From NCBI GenBank assembly GCA_030432565.1, contig JAUIGV010000003.1, forward strand, positions 1 to 64,000: a stretch of DNA of 64,000 nt, written 5' to 3'. The DNA comes from Verrucomicrobiia bacterium. GTDB taxonomy: Bacteria > Verrucomicrobiota > Verrucomicrobiia > Verrucomicrobiales > Akkermansiaceae. Shown one piece after another: positions 43,962 through 51,980 of the stretch; position 1 is the stretch's first letter; each line of letters starts with the position of its first letter. Under the pieces are notes generated by a model. It was not told where the DNA came from and ran no database searches. It saw nothing but the letters and a program-made list of their open reading frames with translations. The position numbers and the translations under genes were made by a program.

Positions 43962-44504
43962 GGCCTCCACCGAGAGTAAAATGCAACAGGTCGATATCGT
44001 AACAGACAGGGTTTCATTCGAAAACCAAGACGGACGGATTCCAAAAAAATTCTTCAAATGGGAGGAGGGCCAAAAAATTCCCCCCGCTCGGATAGAACAA
44101 GCGGAGGGAATTCGGATTATCTGAGGATTGATACCGGGAGATCGAATTGCGAAATCCCGGCCGGTCATACATTTCCACTTGCGGAGTAAAAATGCGTTTT
44201 GAAATCAACGATCTTTCGCGCCTGTGTTTGATTTGGTTCGGCGGACGGGATCACTGCTCTCACTCCTCTATTCGCAATCTTCACCGGGCGATTCCAAAAA
44301 ATGACAGACCGGCGGGAATATTTTTTCAAACAAGAGTGCTTTGAAGTCGTCATTGGAACGGGTTGGGAATCCATTTGACTCTCCTCGCAGGTCTTATCGA
44401 GTGACGATGGAATAATTTCATTTTTCCCATATTTTAGGTTACGTAGTTATTTTTGATGGCAGGCACCGGACTCCAATTCTACTCTGCTCTCTCAAGCTTC
44501 TTCG
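43962..44504. other. 543-bp intergenic region upstream of the subtilase operon
   Basis: No credible gene. It separates the leftward subtilase/CHAT operon from the rightward XylR-type gene, so it should hold both promoters. A large hairpin occupies 44077-44112 (separate entry). The rest is AT-rich, especially 44400-44460. Confidence 0.5.
44077..44112 (-). terminator. Leader hairpin, possible attenuator of the subtilase operon
   Basis: TTCCCCCCGCT and AGCGGAGGGAA are 11-bp arms with one mismatch around a 12-nt loop; read leftward the structure is followed by TTTTTTGG. It lies upstream of the leftward subtilase gene with no leftward gene before it, so it may terminate a short leader RNA (attenuation). 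Confidence 0.5.
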
Positions 44505-45689
44505 ATGCCATCTACCGTCCGACGTATTGCCGCAATCTTTCCCCAGGAACTTGAGTATTCGAGTCGCCTGATGAAGGGCGCGGTCGATTACGTGAAAAAG
44601 CACCGCAATGTAGCCTTGGTCGATCTGCCATATCGGGTGGATGCCCCCAACTCGATACGGCTTGACCGTCCTTTACCGTTTGATGCCGCTTTTATCTGGG
44701 CCACCCCGGAGGCCCGCTGGGTGGAAGATCTTCTTGCCGCCTCCCTTCCGTTGGTCGGTGCCAGCGGAGATTGGCCTTCCGAACAGGTCCCCTACATCTC
44801 TTTCGATGGAAAGGCAGTCGAGGAACGAGCCATCGAACACCTTGCCCGGCGCAAGCCGGAAATTCTCTTACATCTTGAGTTCCTCATCACCGGGGTGCCT
44901 CTGATCGAGAATCGCACCCGCCGCTTTTGCGATTTGGCGAGGCGGCGGGGCTTCCCGGTGAAGTCCTTCGAGCTCTTTCGACTCGGGGATCCTGAAGACA
45001 ATTCGTTGACCCGACGGATGCCGTTGCAGGGTAAGGCGGCAAAACGACTCAAGTCGCTCTTGCGAGGGCTTTCCCGACCTGCTGCGATCTGGTGTGGAGA
45101 TGACTGGCTTGGTCTGCGTGTTTGCGAGGCAGCTGTCGCTCTCGGCTTGCGCATTCCCGAGGACGTGGCGGTCCTGGGCCTTGGGGACTTCGCTGGAGCC
45201 GAAGGTGGGCACCCTTCGCTTTCCAGTATTCCGCTGCCGGGTGAAACAATTGCCTATCATGCTTTGACCATTCTGAACCAGCGACTCTCGGGAAAGAATG
45301 ACTTCCCGGATCGCCTTCTTGTGTCGCCCCCCCCTGTGGTTGCCCGGGAGTCTACCATTGGAGTGCTTCCTCAAGATTCCGTGGGGAAAGCGCTCCAGAT
45401 CATCGCCGAGCGTGCCTGCGAAGGGATCACAGTTCGCAAGGTGGCCGCAGCGGTGGGGCTTTCTCCCCAGACACTTACGGCGCAGTTCATGGAAAGGAAC
45501 GGGAGGCCTCCCGGGGAGGAAATCCGGCGAGCCAGGCTGGCAAAAGCCAAGCGCCATCTGCACGACTCGCGGCTCAGTATCTCGGAAGTCGCCAGTCTTT
45601 GCGGATACGCGCAACAGAGCAAGTTCAGCAACTTTTTCAAACGGGAGACCGGCCTGAGCCCTCGGGATTACCGAAAGGAACATTATTGA
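44505..45689 (+). CDS. XylR-type transcription regulator (LacI-like sensor plus AraC HTH)
   Basis: 394 aa. Residues about 8-275 are a periplasmic-binding-protein-like sensor (VRRIAAIFPQELEYSSRLMK, VPYISFDGKAVEERAIEHLA, DVAVLGLGDFAGAEGGHPSL). Residues about 290-394 are an AraC-type double HTH (ITVRKVAAAVGLSPQTLTAQ and ISEVASLCGYAQQSKFSNFF followed by KRETGLSPRDYR). XylR-like regulators sense sugars and activate polysaccharide-use genes. No sugar operon is adjacent; the subtilase/CHAT operon diverges from it, but a link is only positional. Confidence 0.9.
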   Translation: MPSTVRRIAAIFPQELEYSSRLMKGAVDYVKKHRNVALVDLPYRVDAPNSIRLDRPLPFDAAFIWATPEARWVEDLLAASLPLVGASGDWPSEQVPYISFDGKAVEERAIEHLARRKPEILLHLEFLITGVPLIENRTRRFCDLARRRGFPVKSFELFRLGDPEDNSLTRRMPLQGKAAKRLKSLLRGLSRPAAIWCGDDWLGLRVCEAAVALGLRIPEDVAVLGLGDFAGAEGGHPSLSSIPLPGETIAYHALTILNQRLSGKNDFPDRLLVSPPPVVARESTIGVLPQDSVGKALQIIAERACEGITVRKVAAAVGLSPQTLTAQFMERNGRPPGEEIRRARLAKAKRHLHDSRLSISEVASLCGYAQQSKFSNFFKRETGLSPRDYRKEHY

Positions 45690-45833
45690 CCGGGCGCCAT
45701 TGCGCCGACAGATCTTGAGATTTGTAGTCGCACTTGATAAAATGTAAACTTTTTCCAGTGCGTTGGGCCTAGCGTGGAATTCGAATGGTCTTAGTATCCA
45801 ATCTAGCCTCAAGAAAATTAAGAATCCAATAAA

Positions 45834-46232
45834 ATGTTTAAGTCCCAAGTCGTCTCCCTCACGGTCGCTTTGTTTGCGCCTCTTGCCCTGACCCAGTGCG
45901 TTGTTGAAGTTCCCAACTCCAATCCGGGCACTGTGACCCAGCTTCCCGCAGCCACCCCGGTTTACGGCGCACCTCTAACAGTCCAGACGGGTCCGGGTAG
46001 CGTAATTATCCGCGAGGGCGGTCGCACCCTCACCTCGTTCCGCACCGCCAGACCGAACGTCGAGCAGACCCGCTGGTATAACGAGCAGGAGCAGATCGTT
46101 GTCAAATCCCGTGGCAACCATGGTCCGGCCACAGTGCAACTTTTCCAGAGTCGCAATGGTAAGCTTCTCGGGACCGTAATGGCCTTCGAAGCCGCCAACG
46201 GACCGGCTTGGGCACGCAGCATGGCCGAATAA
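45834..46232 (+). CDS. Small putative lipoprotein, unknown function
   Basis: 132 aa. A lipoprotein signal is followed by Cys22 (APLALTQCVVEV; lipobox approximates L-x-x-C). The rest is Pro/Val-rich (about 25-60) and then beta-rich (RTARPNVEQTRWYNEQEQIV). Not recognised. The upstream 145 bp contains an AT-rich promoter-like stretch at 45730-45830. Confidence 0.6.
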   Translation: MFKSQVVSLTVALFAPLALTQCVVEVPNSNPGTVTQLPAATPVYGAPLTVQTGPGSVIIREGGRTLTSFRTARPNVEQTRWYNEQEQIVVKSRGNHGPATVQLFQSRNGKLLGTVMAFEAANGPAWARSMAE

Positions 46233-46290
46233 AGACTTGTTCCTTCGGGCCTCCGATTGTGGGGGCCTGGCCCACTACCCTGCCCCAATC

Positions 46291-46950
46291 ATGATTTCAA
46301 CAAACCTTCGCTTTCTCCCCGGTCTGATCTTGCCGGCGTTCTTCCTCATTGCGGTTTCTACCATCACTGCAGAGGAAAAAGCCAAGCGTATCCAGTTTGA
46401 GCGTGGAAAGTCCGAGACTATCGTCACCGGCAAGGTGACGGGCCGCGGCGACGTCCTCTACAAACTCAACGCCCGCGATGGTCAGTTTCTACAGGTCAAG
46501 ATGTTGCCCGGATTGAAAGGGGCGGACTTCAACATTTTCATCCCGGGTCGGGCTCCGGGTGACGAGGCAATGTACGCCTCGGCAATTGGTGGCAGGAATT
46601 ATCTCGGGCAGCTTTACAAGACGGGTGACCACTCGATCTTAGTTTTCCAAAACCGCGCCGCCGCCCGCCGTGGGGAGACCGCCAATTTCAAGATGCTTGT
46701 TCGCGTTACCGACAAGAAGCCCGCCGGGGAAGAGGTTCCGGCCAGAGGCCCGGTTCCGCAAAAGGTCATCGACGACTGCCTTCAGACCCTTCGCAAGCAG
46801 CTCACGAGCAAGAGCATGAAGGTCATCAAGGCCGAACGGGGGGAGAACTCGTTTATCATTGATGTCCAGGTGACCGGAGTTCCAAAACCGTGGCGCTGCT
46901 TTCACGACGGGACGAAGTGCACCGGCACGGAGTATCAGGGCGAGGGGTGA
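46291..46950 (+). CDS. Secreted protein, unknown function
   Basis: 219 aa from the ATG at 46291 (MISTNLRFLPGLILPAFFLI; signal to about residue 27); upstream frame positions 46237-46290 are not signal-like. Residues about 28-140 resemble the beta-sandwich C-terminal prepeptidase-like domain that precedes pre-peptidase C-terminal domains (YKLNARDGQFLQVKM, GGRNYLGQLYKTGDHSILVF). The second half contains KVIDDCLQTLRKQLTSKSMK and ends with two Cys (RCFHDGTKC). Function unknown. Confidence 0.65.
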   Translation: MISTNLRFLPGLILPAFFLIAVSTITAEEKAKRIQFERGKSETIVTGKVTGRGDVLYKLNARDGQFLQVKMLPGLKGADFNIFIPGRAPGDEAMYASAIGGRNYLGQLYKTGDHSILVFQNRAAARRGETANFKMLVRVTDKKPAGEEVPARGPVPQKVIDDCLQTLRKQLTSKSMKVIKAERGENSFIIDVQVTGVPKPWRCFHDGTKCTGTEYQGEG

Positions 46951-47178
46951 AAATTGGCAATCCTACGACGGCCCCGTCCATCGTCCAATTAAGCGCAAAT
47001 TATCCCTGGCCTGATTTGGGGTGTTCTAAGGGCCTCTGCTGAGGAGGCTTTGCTTTCTCCGTGCCGCTGAAGCGCGTTTGGGTGATTGACCGGAGGATTG
47101 AATTTGGGGTCTTCCGGGCAGGGGATTGACTTTTTCCTTTGGGAACCATCCGCCAATCTCCGGGAGCTGAAGATCTTG

Positions 47179-48519
47179 TTAATCTGGTTTTTGCCAGGGA
47201 ATTGATCCGCCGCGCTGGATGTGCGCGCGCATGGCGGTGGCGAGGTCGCGGAAAACCGGAGCCTGGCGCTCGGAGAGGTCGGTGGTCTCGAGGGGATCTT
47301 TCTCCAGATCAAAAAGCTCCCACGGGCCCATGGGAGAGTTCTTCACCAATTTCCACTTTCCGCGCTTCATGGCCCACGAGACCTCGCCCATGTAGCGGAG
47401 ATTCCCCTCGCGGCGGGTGAAGAAGAGATCACGTTCCCTGGCGACTTGCATTCCGGTCTTGAGCAAAGGGAGAAAGGATTGTCCGTCGAGGCCTTCGGGG
47501 TTTTTTCCTCCGGCGGCTTCCACGGCAGTGGAGAAAATATCCATGGTCACGGCGGTGAATCCGGTCGAGGCAGGCTTGATGACTCCCGGCCAGACCGCGC
47601 AGGCAGGGACGCGGATTCCGCCTTCATACATGTCCTGTTTTCCTCCACGCAGGTTTCCACAATTTCCTCCCACATTGGTTTGCCCTCCATTGTCGGAGAC
47701 AAAGAAGAGGAGGGTGTTTTCCCACTGGCCGTTCTCTTTCAGTGAGGCGATGACCTTGCCGATGCCATCGTCCATGTGCTCGATGAGTGCAACGAGTCGG
47801 GCTCGCTTTTCATCGATTCCTTCTTCGCGTGACTTCACTTTCTCGAGCCAATCCCTGGGTGGCTGAATGGGCGTGTGAGGCGCATTGTAGGCAAGGTAGA
47901 GGAAGAAGGGCTTCCCAGAGTTCTCTTTCGCCTCGGAGGCGAGGTAATCGATGGTCCAATTGGTGAAGACATCGGTGGCATGGCCTTCGGGGTCGACTTT
48001 CTCGTGGTTGAGGCGCATGTAGTGTTGTCCGTGGCGGCGGTGCTTGTAGTAGTCATCCATCATATCACCGAGGAAGCCGTGGAAGTGATCGAAGCCCCGG
48101 GTGTTGGGATGAGCTTCCTCGTCGAGTCCAAGATGCCACTTTCCAATCGCGGCGGTTCGGTAGCCTTCTTTTTTAAGTGCTTGCGGCAGGAGGGTTGCGG
48201 ATGGGGAGAGGTAGCCCCAGTTGTTTTCAGGGTGGGTGCGGATCACGCCGGGAACTCCGACAAGTTCCTGGTATTTTCCGGAAAGAAGAGCGGCGCGGGT
48301 GGGCGAACAAACCGGACAGTTGGCGTAGAAGTTGGTGAAGCGAAGGCCGCTCGCCATCAGGGAATCGAGATGCGGGCTCTTCAGGTCCCTGGCTCCGTAA
48401 CAAGAAAGATCCCCGTATCCGAGGTCATCGGCGACAATCACGACAATGTTGGGCTTTTGGGCGCCCCACGAGGTCATGCCGAGAAGCACGAGAAAGAGAA
48501 GAGTCACACGCATCCTCAA
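47179..48519 (-). CDS. Secreted arylsulfatase-type sulfatase
   Basis: 446 aa with a signal peptide (MRMRVTLLFLVLLGMTSWGA). Metal-binding Asp31-Asp32 (VADDLGYGDLSCYG) and the sulfatase signature C-S-P-T-R at 71-75 (PVCSPTRAALLSGKY) are present; Cys71 would be converted to formylglycine by an anaerobic or aerobic maturase not seen here. Further motifs are KWHLG (about 126-130) and FVSDNGG. It hydrolyses sulfate esters, probably of marine polysaccharides. About 450 aa is the usual length. Confidence 0.93.
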   Translation of the reverse strand: MRMRVTLLFLVLLGMTSWGAQKPNIVVIVADDLGYGDLSCYGARDLKSPHLDSLMASGLRFTNFYANCPVCSPTRAALLSGKYQELVGVPGVIRTHPENNWGYLSPSATLLPQALKKEGYRTAAIGKWHLGLDEEAHPNTRGFDHFHGFLGDMMDDYYKHRRHGQHYMRLNHEKVDPEGHATDVFTNWTIDYLASEAKENSGKPFFLYLAYNAPHTPIQPPRDWLEKVKSREEGIDEKRARLVALIEHMDDGIGKVIASLKENGQWENTLLFFVSDNGGQTNVGGNCGNLRGGKQDMYEGGIRVPACAVWPGVIKPASTGFTAVTMDIFSTAVEAAGGKNPEGLDGQSFLPLLKTGMQVARERDLFFTRREGNLRYMGEVSWAMKRGKWKLVKNSPMGPWELFDLEKDPLETTDLSERQAPVFRDLATAMRAHIQRGGSIPWQKPD

Positions 48520-48570
48520 TTAGATAGAGATCTCAACTGCGAAACCCAAGACAAAGTCGTTGATCGCCAT

Positions 48571-48610
48571 AAAAAAAAGCCGCTCGCTCCGTGAGGGGAG
48601 CTTGCGGCTT
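48571..48610 (-). terminator. Terminator of the VOC gene
   Basis: AAGCCGC and GCGGCTT arms with an inner CTCC/GGAG extension form the hairpin; read leftward it is followed by TTTTTTTTATGG. It lies between the VOC gene and the sulfatase start. Confidence 0.75.
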
Positions 48611-48627
48611 GGATTGTTCCAAAGTGT

Positions 48628-49155
48628 CTACTGGTGGTCAGCGGGCCCGACGAGCTCGACGAAGTTGCCGTCGGGGTCTTTGACCACGGTGAGGGCGACT
48701 TTGCCTCCGGGCACGAGGGCGGGCCCTTTGGCGAGGACTTTCACTCCGGCCTTTTTGAGGCGTTCAAGAGCGGTTTTGGTGCTGTTCACGTGGATGGTGA
48801 GGTAGCTGAAGCCGAGGCTGCTCGTGATGTAGGTCTGGTCGCTCTTTTTGCTTTTGTCCATTTTGGACTGCATGAGCTTGATGGTGGTGGCACCCGGGCC
48901 TTTGCCGAGGGCGAGCTTTTTGATGACAATTTCCTCGCCGGCGCTCAGGCCGGATTTCCTGGTCATTTCCTTTCCGGCAGTGAATTCTCCTGTCGAGATG
49001 AAGCCCACGGCTTCGGTGTAAAACTTCATTGATTTGTCGAGGTCACTCACAACGATACCGAGATCAATGGTGGCTGTGCGGAACTCGGATTCGTCGGCGG
49101 AGGCCAGTGAAACGAAGAGCGAGAAAATGGCGAGAAGGCGGGTTGGTAATTTCAT
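48628..49155 (-). CDS. Secreted VOC (glyoxalase/bleomycin-resistance) superfamily protein
   Basis: 175 aa from the ATG at 49155, which gives a signal peptide (MKLPTRLLAIFSLFVSLASA). Two betaalphabetabeta-beta modules are visible: IDLGIVVSDLDKSMKFYTEA (about 28-47) and FSYLTIHVNSTKTALERLKK (about 115-134), ending in KDPDGNFVELVGPADHQ with the conserved Glu. VOC proteins are usually cytosolic metal-dependent enzymes or binders; export is unusual. Substrate unknown. Confidence 0.82.
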   Translation of the reverse strand: MKLPTRLLAIFSLFVSLASADESEFRTATIDLGIVVSDLDKSMKFYTEAVGFISTGEFTAGKEMTRKSGLSAGEEIVIKKLALGKGPGATTIKLMQSKMDKSKKSDQTYITSSLGFSYLTIHVNSTKTALERLKKAGVKVLAKGPALVPGGKVALTVVKDPDGNFVELVGPADHQ

Positions 49156-49201
49156 GGGTGATATTGATGAGGGATTTGAGCCGAGGTGACCAGCTGGAAT
49201 A

Positions 49202-49591
49202 CTAGAGTTTCGGGTCAATTTTGTGAAAGCTCATGCCACGGGCGGCCGGTTCAAAGTGTCCCTTGTCGGATTTCTTCAGGAAGGCCGGATAGGTTTTCTT
49301 TTTGGTGAGACGGGGAATGGGCGAGGGGCCGTCGGCACCGCGGAGTTTGACGTGACGGTAGCGTATCTTGATTTCGTCACCCACTTTGACCTTGTTGGTG
49401 GTTTTGAAGACCTTCATGACAGTGGCGGTGATGACTTCGTCGGGAAAAATCCAAGTGCCCCGCTTTGTTTTGTCGACCCGGACTTCAAGGGCCTCGGGTG
49501 CCGCTTGTTGCAACTTGAGATAAACGGAATTTGGTAATTCGGCGGCCAGAGGCAGGGAGAGGATTGTGAAGAGAAAAAGGATAACTCTCAT
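49202..49591 (-). CDS. Small secreted protein, unknown function
   Basis: 129 aa from the ATG at 49591 (MRVILFLFTILSLPLAAELP), giving a signal peptide; the frame extends upstream to 49711 without signal character. The body is basic and beta-rich (ALEVRVDKTKRGTWIFPDEV, DEIKIRYRHVKLRGADGPSP, OB-like), ending AARGMSFHKIDPKL. Located 46 bp upstream of the VOC gene in the same direction; possibly cotranscribed. Confidence 0.65.
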   Translation of the reverse strand: MRVILFLFTILSLPLAAELPNSVYLKLQQAAPEALEVRVDKTKRGTWIFPDEVITATVMKVFKTTNKVKVGDEIKIRYRHVKLRGADGPSPIPRLTKKKTYPAFLKKSDKGHFEPAARGMSFHKIDPKL

Positions 49592-49629
49592 ACGGGGCGG
49601 TATAGCGGATGATGCGGTGCTTGCGAGGT

Positions 49630-50541
49630 TCAATTCAACCGGTTGTTGCTTGTTCGCTTGGCCAGGATCATGCTGGTGATCACGAGGCCGCCACCCACGA
49701 TGAGGCCCCATCCGGGGGACTCTGTTTTGAGGAGAACGAGTGCTTCGAGAACGCCACAGACCGGAATCAAAAACCGGTAGCTCGCGAGGAGGGTCACGGG
49801 AAAGATGGTGGAAAGGTGATTCCAGATGCTGAAGGCGGTTGCAGAGACAAAGGCGAGCCAGAAGGTCGCCATGATGACCGGTAGGTCAAACATCCCGCCA
49901 ATCCCCGGGACTGCTTTTCCGCCGATTAGAAGGAGTCCGATGCCACCGAGAAGGAGTGAGAGTCCGGTCGCGTTGATGGCCGACATCGTGGGTTTGAGTT
50001 TGGAGAAAATAATGAGGGCGGCAGCTCCGCTCCCGGTTGCCGTGAGCATGAAGAGGGCTCCGAGGACAGGATTCCCTGCTCCTGCTCCGGGTTTGTAGAT
50101 GGCCAGCACCACGCCCAGGCCTCCCAGAGCAAGACCGAACCACTGCACCGGAGTGGGCCAGGGGGTTTTTTGAATCAATGGAGCCAGAATCATCCACCAA
50201 AAGCTGCCGGTTGCGACGAGAAGCGCGGCGAGACTGGCACTGGATACAGAGACCGCCTGGTAAAAGAAAACGTATTGGATGAAGGTTTGGGTGAGGGCGA
50301 GGGCGGCAATGAGCTTCCACGAGGTGGCGCGAAGTTCGTTTCGTAACCCGCCGCCCAGAACAAGGAGTCCGGCTCCGGAGAGGCAGAATCGCACACCGGC
50401 AAAGAGAAAGATGATGGGGAGTGATCTTTGCATTCCCTGCACCTCCCAATGCTGGTAAACTGTCTTGATTGCGGGAAAGGCGCTTCCCCAGAGCAGTGCA
50501 CAAACCAGAGCTGGGAGAAGCGGACTCTTGAAGAAGAACAC
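49630..50541 (-). CDS. DMT-superfamily (EamA) transporter
   Basis: 303 aa with about ten TM segments and the two EamA halves: MFFFKSPLLPALVCALLWGS (first helix, LLWGSAFPAIK motif) and the second half from about 150 (NPVLGALFMLTATGSGAAAL). A repeated PVCGVLEALVLLKTE segment ends the protein. EamA proteins export small metabolites or amino acids; substrate unknown. Its stop-start spacing to the rhomboid gene (8 bp) suggests cotranscription. Confidence 0.88.
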   Translation of the reverse strand: MFFFKSPLLPALVCALLWGSAFPAIKTVYQHWEVQGMQRSLPIIFLFAGVRFCLSGAGLLVLGGGLRNELRATSWKLIAALALTQTFIQYVFFYQAVSVSSASLAALLVATGSFWWMILAPLIQKTPWPTPVQWFGLALGGLGVVLAIYKPGAGAGNPVLGALFMLTATGSGAAALIIFSKLKPTMSAINATGLSLLLGGIGLLLIGGKAVPGIGGMFDLPVIMATFWLAFVSATAFSIWNHLSTIFPVTLLASYRFLIPVCGVLEALVLLKTESPGWGLIVGGGLVITSMILAKRTSNNRLN

Positions 50542-50548
50542 GCGCGAG

Positions 50549-51163
50549 TCATCGGGCGGCGAAGTCCGAATGGGAAGCTAATTTCTTTCTCTTGCTGCGC
50601 GCGACCAGAAATCCGCCAATCGCGCCCCCGAGGTGGCTCTCCCAGCTGATGCCTTCCTTCCCGGGCAGGATGCCAAAGAAGGCTCCGCCATAAAAAAAGA
50701 TGACGAGTAGGGAGAAGAGAATGGTCGCCGGAGTTCGTCGATAAAATCCAAGCGCGAGAAGAAAGGCGAGGTAGCCGAAGACCAGTGAGCTTGCTCCGAT
50801 GTGGTTGCTTCCGCCGGTTCCGATGGTCCAGGCGACGAGTCCTCCGCCGATCGCCGCGGCGATTGAAACAGTGGCGAGATCGCGCCAACCAAAGGCCAGA
50901 ATAGCCGCTCCAAGAACGAGTAGTGAAGCTGAGTTGCCGAAGAGGTGCGCCCAGCCTGCGTGGAGAAACGGAGCGAAGAGGAAGCCTTCGAGGTGGGAGA
51001 AGCTGCGTGGATGGATGCCATGATTCTCGAGGCTGCTTCCGAGGAGGAATTGATCGACAGCCTCGATGATCCAAAGGATGAGAATAAAGAAGGCGAAGTC
51101 CTTCAGGCGCTCCCAATAGGGCGAAGAACGCGGGGGATCGACGGAAAGAGGGGAACTGCGCAT
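50549..51163 (-). CDS. Rhomboid-family intramembrane serine protease
   Basis: 204 aa from the ATG at 51163 (MRSSPLSVDPPRSSPYWERL); the longer frame from 51262 adds a hydrophilic Cys-rich piece and was rejected. Rhomboid motifs: HAGWAHLFGN (His73, Asn77), GASS with nucleophile Ser125, and catalytic His177 (SWESHLGGAIGG). About six TM helices. It cleaves within membrane helices. Its start is 80 bp from the divergent gene at 51244. Confidence 0.88.
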   Translation of the reverse strand: MRSSPLSVDPPRSSPYWERLKDFAFFILILWIIEAVDQFLLGSSLENHGIHPRSFSHLEGFLFAPFLHAGWAHLFGNSASLLVLGAAILAFGWRDLATVSIAAAIGGGLVAWTIGTGGSNHIGASSLVFGYLAFLLALGFYRRTPATILFSLLVIFFYGGAFFGILPGKEGISWESHLGGAIGGFLVARSKRKKLASHSDFAAR

Positions 51164-51243
51164 GGTCGTAGGAAAGATGAATCCGATCTGGCGGCCTGCC
51201 AGAAAATTCTCGCAATTGGCTGCGAGCTTCTCAAAGTCCGCCC

Positions 51244-51924
51244 GTGAATAACAGGACATCATTTTCCATGGCAGGACTCATAGTGTTCGGTCTGACCCTT
51301 TTTTTACGCAGCCAGGATGTTCCTCCGCTGGAGTTCACGATGAAAGGCGATTCCCTGGCTTTCCAGCTGAACTCGTTTGATCGAAGTGAAAGCTGGATGT
51401 TGCAGCAATCGAGTGATGGTGAAAGCTGGACCGATCTGGTTCCTCTTGAAAGTGGTCTGGGTATTTTGGGCTTTGGAGTGCAGATTGATCGCAGTTCCTT
51501 GCAGGGTGGAAATCTCGACAAGGTGTTTTTTCGGGCCAAGAAGGTTTTCCGGCACGAGGAATTGTCTCAAGAGTATTTGGCGGCGCTGGCCCGATGGAAC
51601 GAAGCCGGAGTGTCCAGCTATACCTACGTGGTGCAATCGTGGTCGGGTATGATCGGCTATTCGGCCCGTTACACCGTGGTGGACGGAGTGGTCACGAAGG
51701 TGGAGACGATTGTGGATCCGATGTTCGGCTCTGTACCTGCTTCTTTTACGATCGAAGATTGGTTTGCGATCGTTGGGTCCGCGATTGAACAGAATGCCCA
51801 CCTGATCGATGTCGACTGGAATGCCGGGTTGGGATTTCCCGAGCGGGGCTACATTGATTACGATGACTGGATTGCAGACGAGGAGCGGGGCTGGACGATC
51901 AGTGAGCTGATTCCGTTGGAGTGA
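51244..51924 (+). CDS. Secreted protein with DUF6174-like domain
   Basis: 226 aa from GTG 51244; an ATG at 51268 (MAGLIVFGLTLFL) is the alternative, both giving a signal peptide. Residues about 30-100 form the beta module typical of this genome's secreted proteins (SWMLQQSSDGESWTDLVPLE). The C-terminal part (ALARWNEAGVSSYTYVVQSW, RYTVVDGVVTKVETI, TIEDWFAIVGSAIEQNA) matches the DUF6174 pattern. Function unknown. Confidence 0.72.
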   Translation: MNNRTSFSMAGLIVFGLTLFLRSQDVPPLEFTMKGDSLAFQLNSFDRSESWMLQQSSDGESWTDLVPLESGLGILGFGVQIDRSSLQGGNLDKVFFRAKKVFRHEELSQEYLAALARWNEAGVSSYTYVVQSWSGMIGYSARYTVVDGVVTKVETIVDPMFGSVPASFTIEDWFAIVGSAIEQNAHLIDVDWNAGLGFPERGYIDYDDWIADEERGWTISELIPLE

Positions 51925-51980
51925 CAAAACGCACGCAGAACGTGCTTCAATTTCTGACAATGATCTGTTAGGCCTGAGGC

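Noticed and set aside
47030-47060. Possible terminator GCCTC...GAGGC after the 46291-46950 gene
   Set aside because: The stem is only 5 bp with a 7-nt loop and the T-run is interrupted, so I did not list it.
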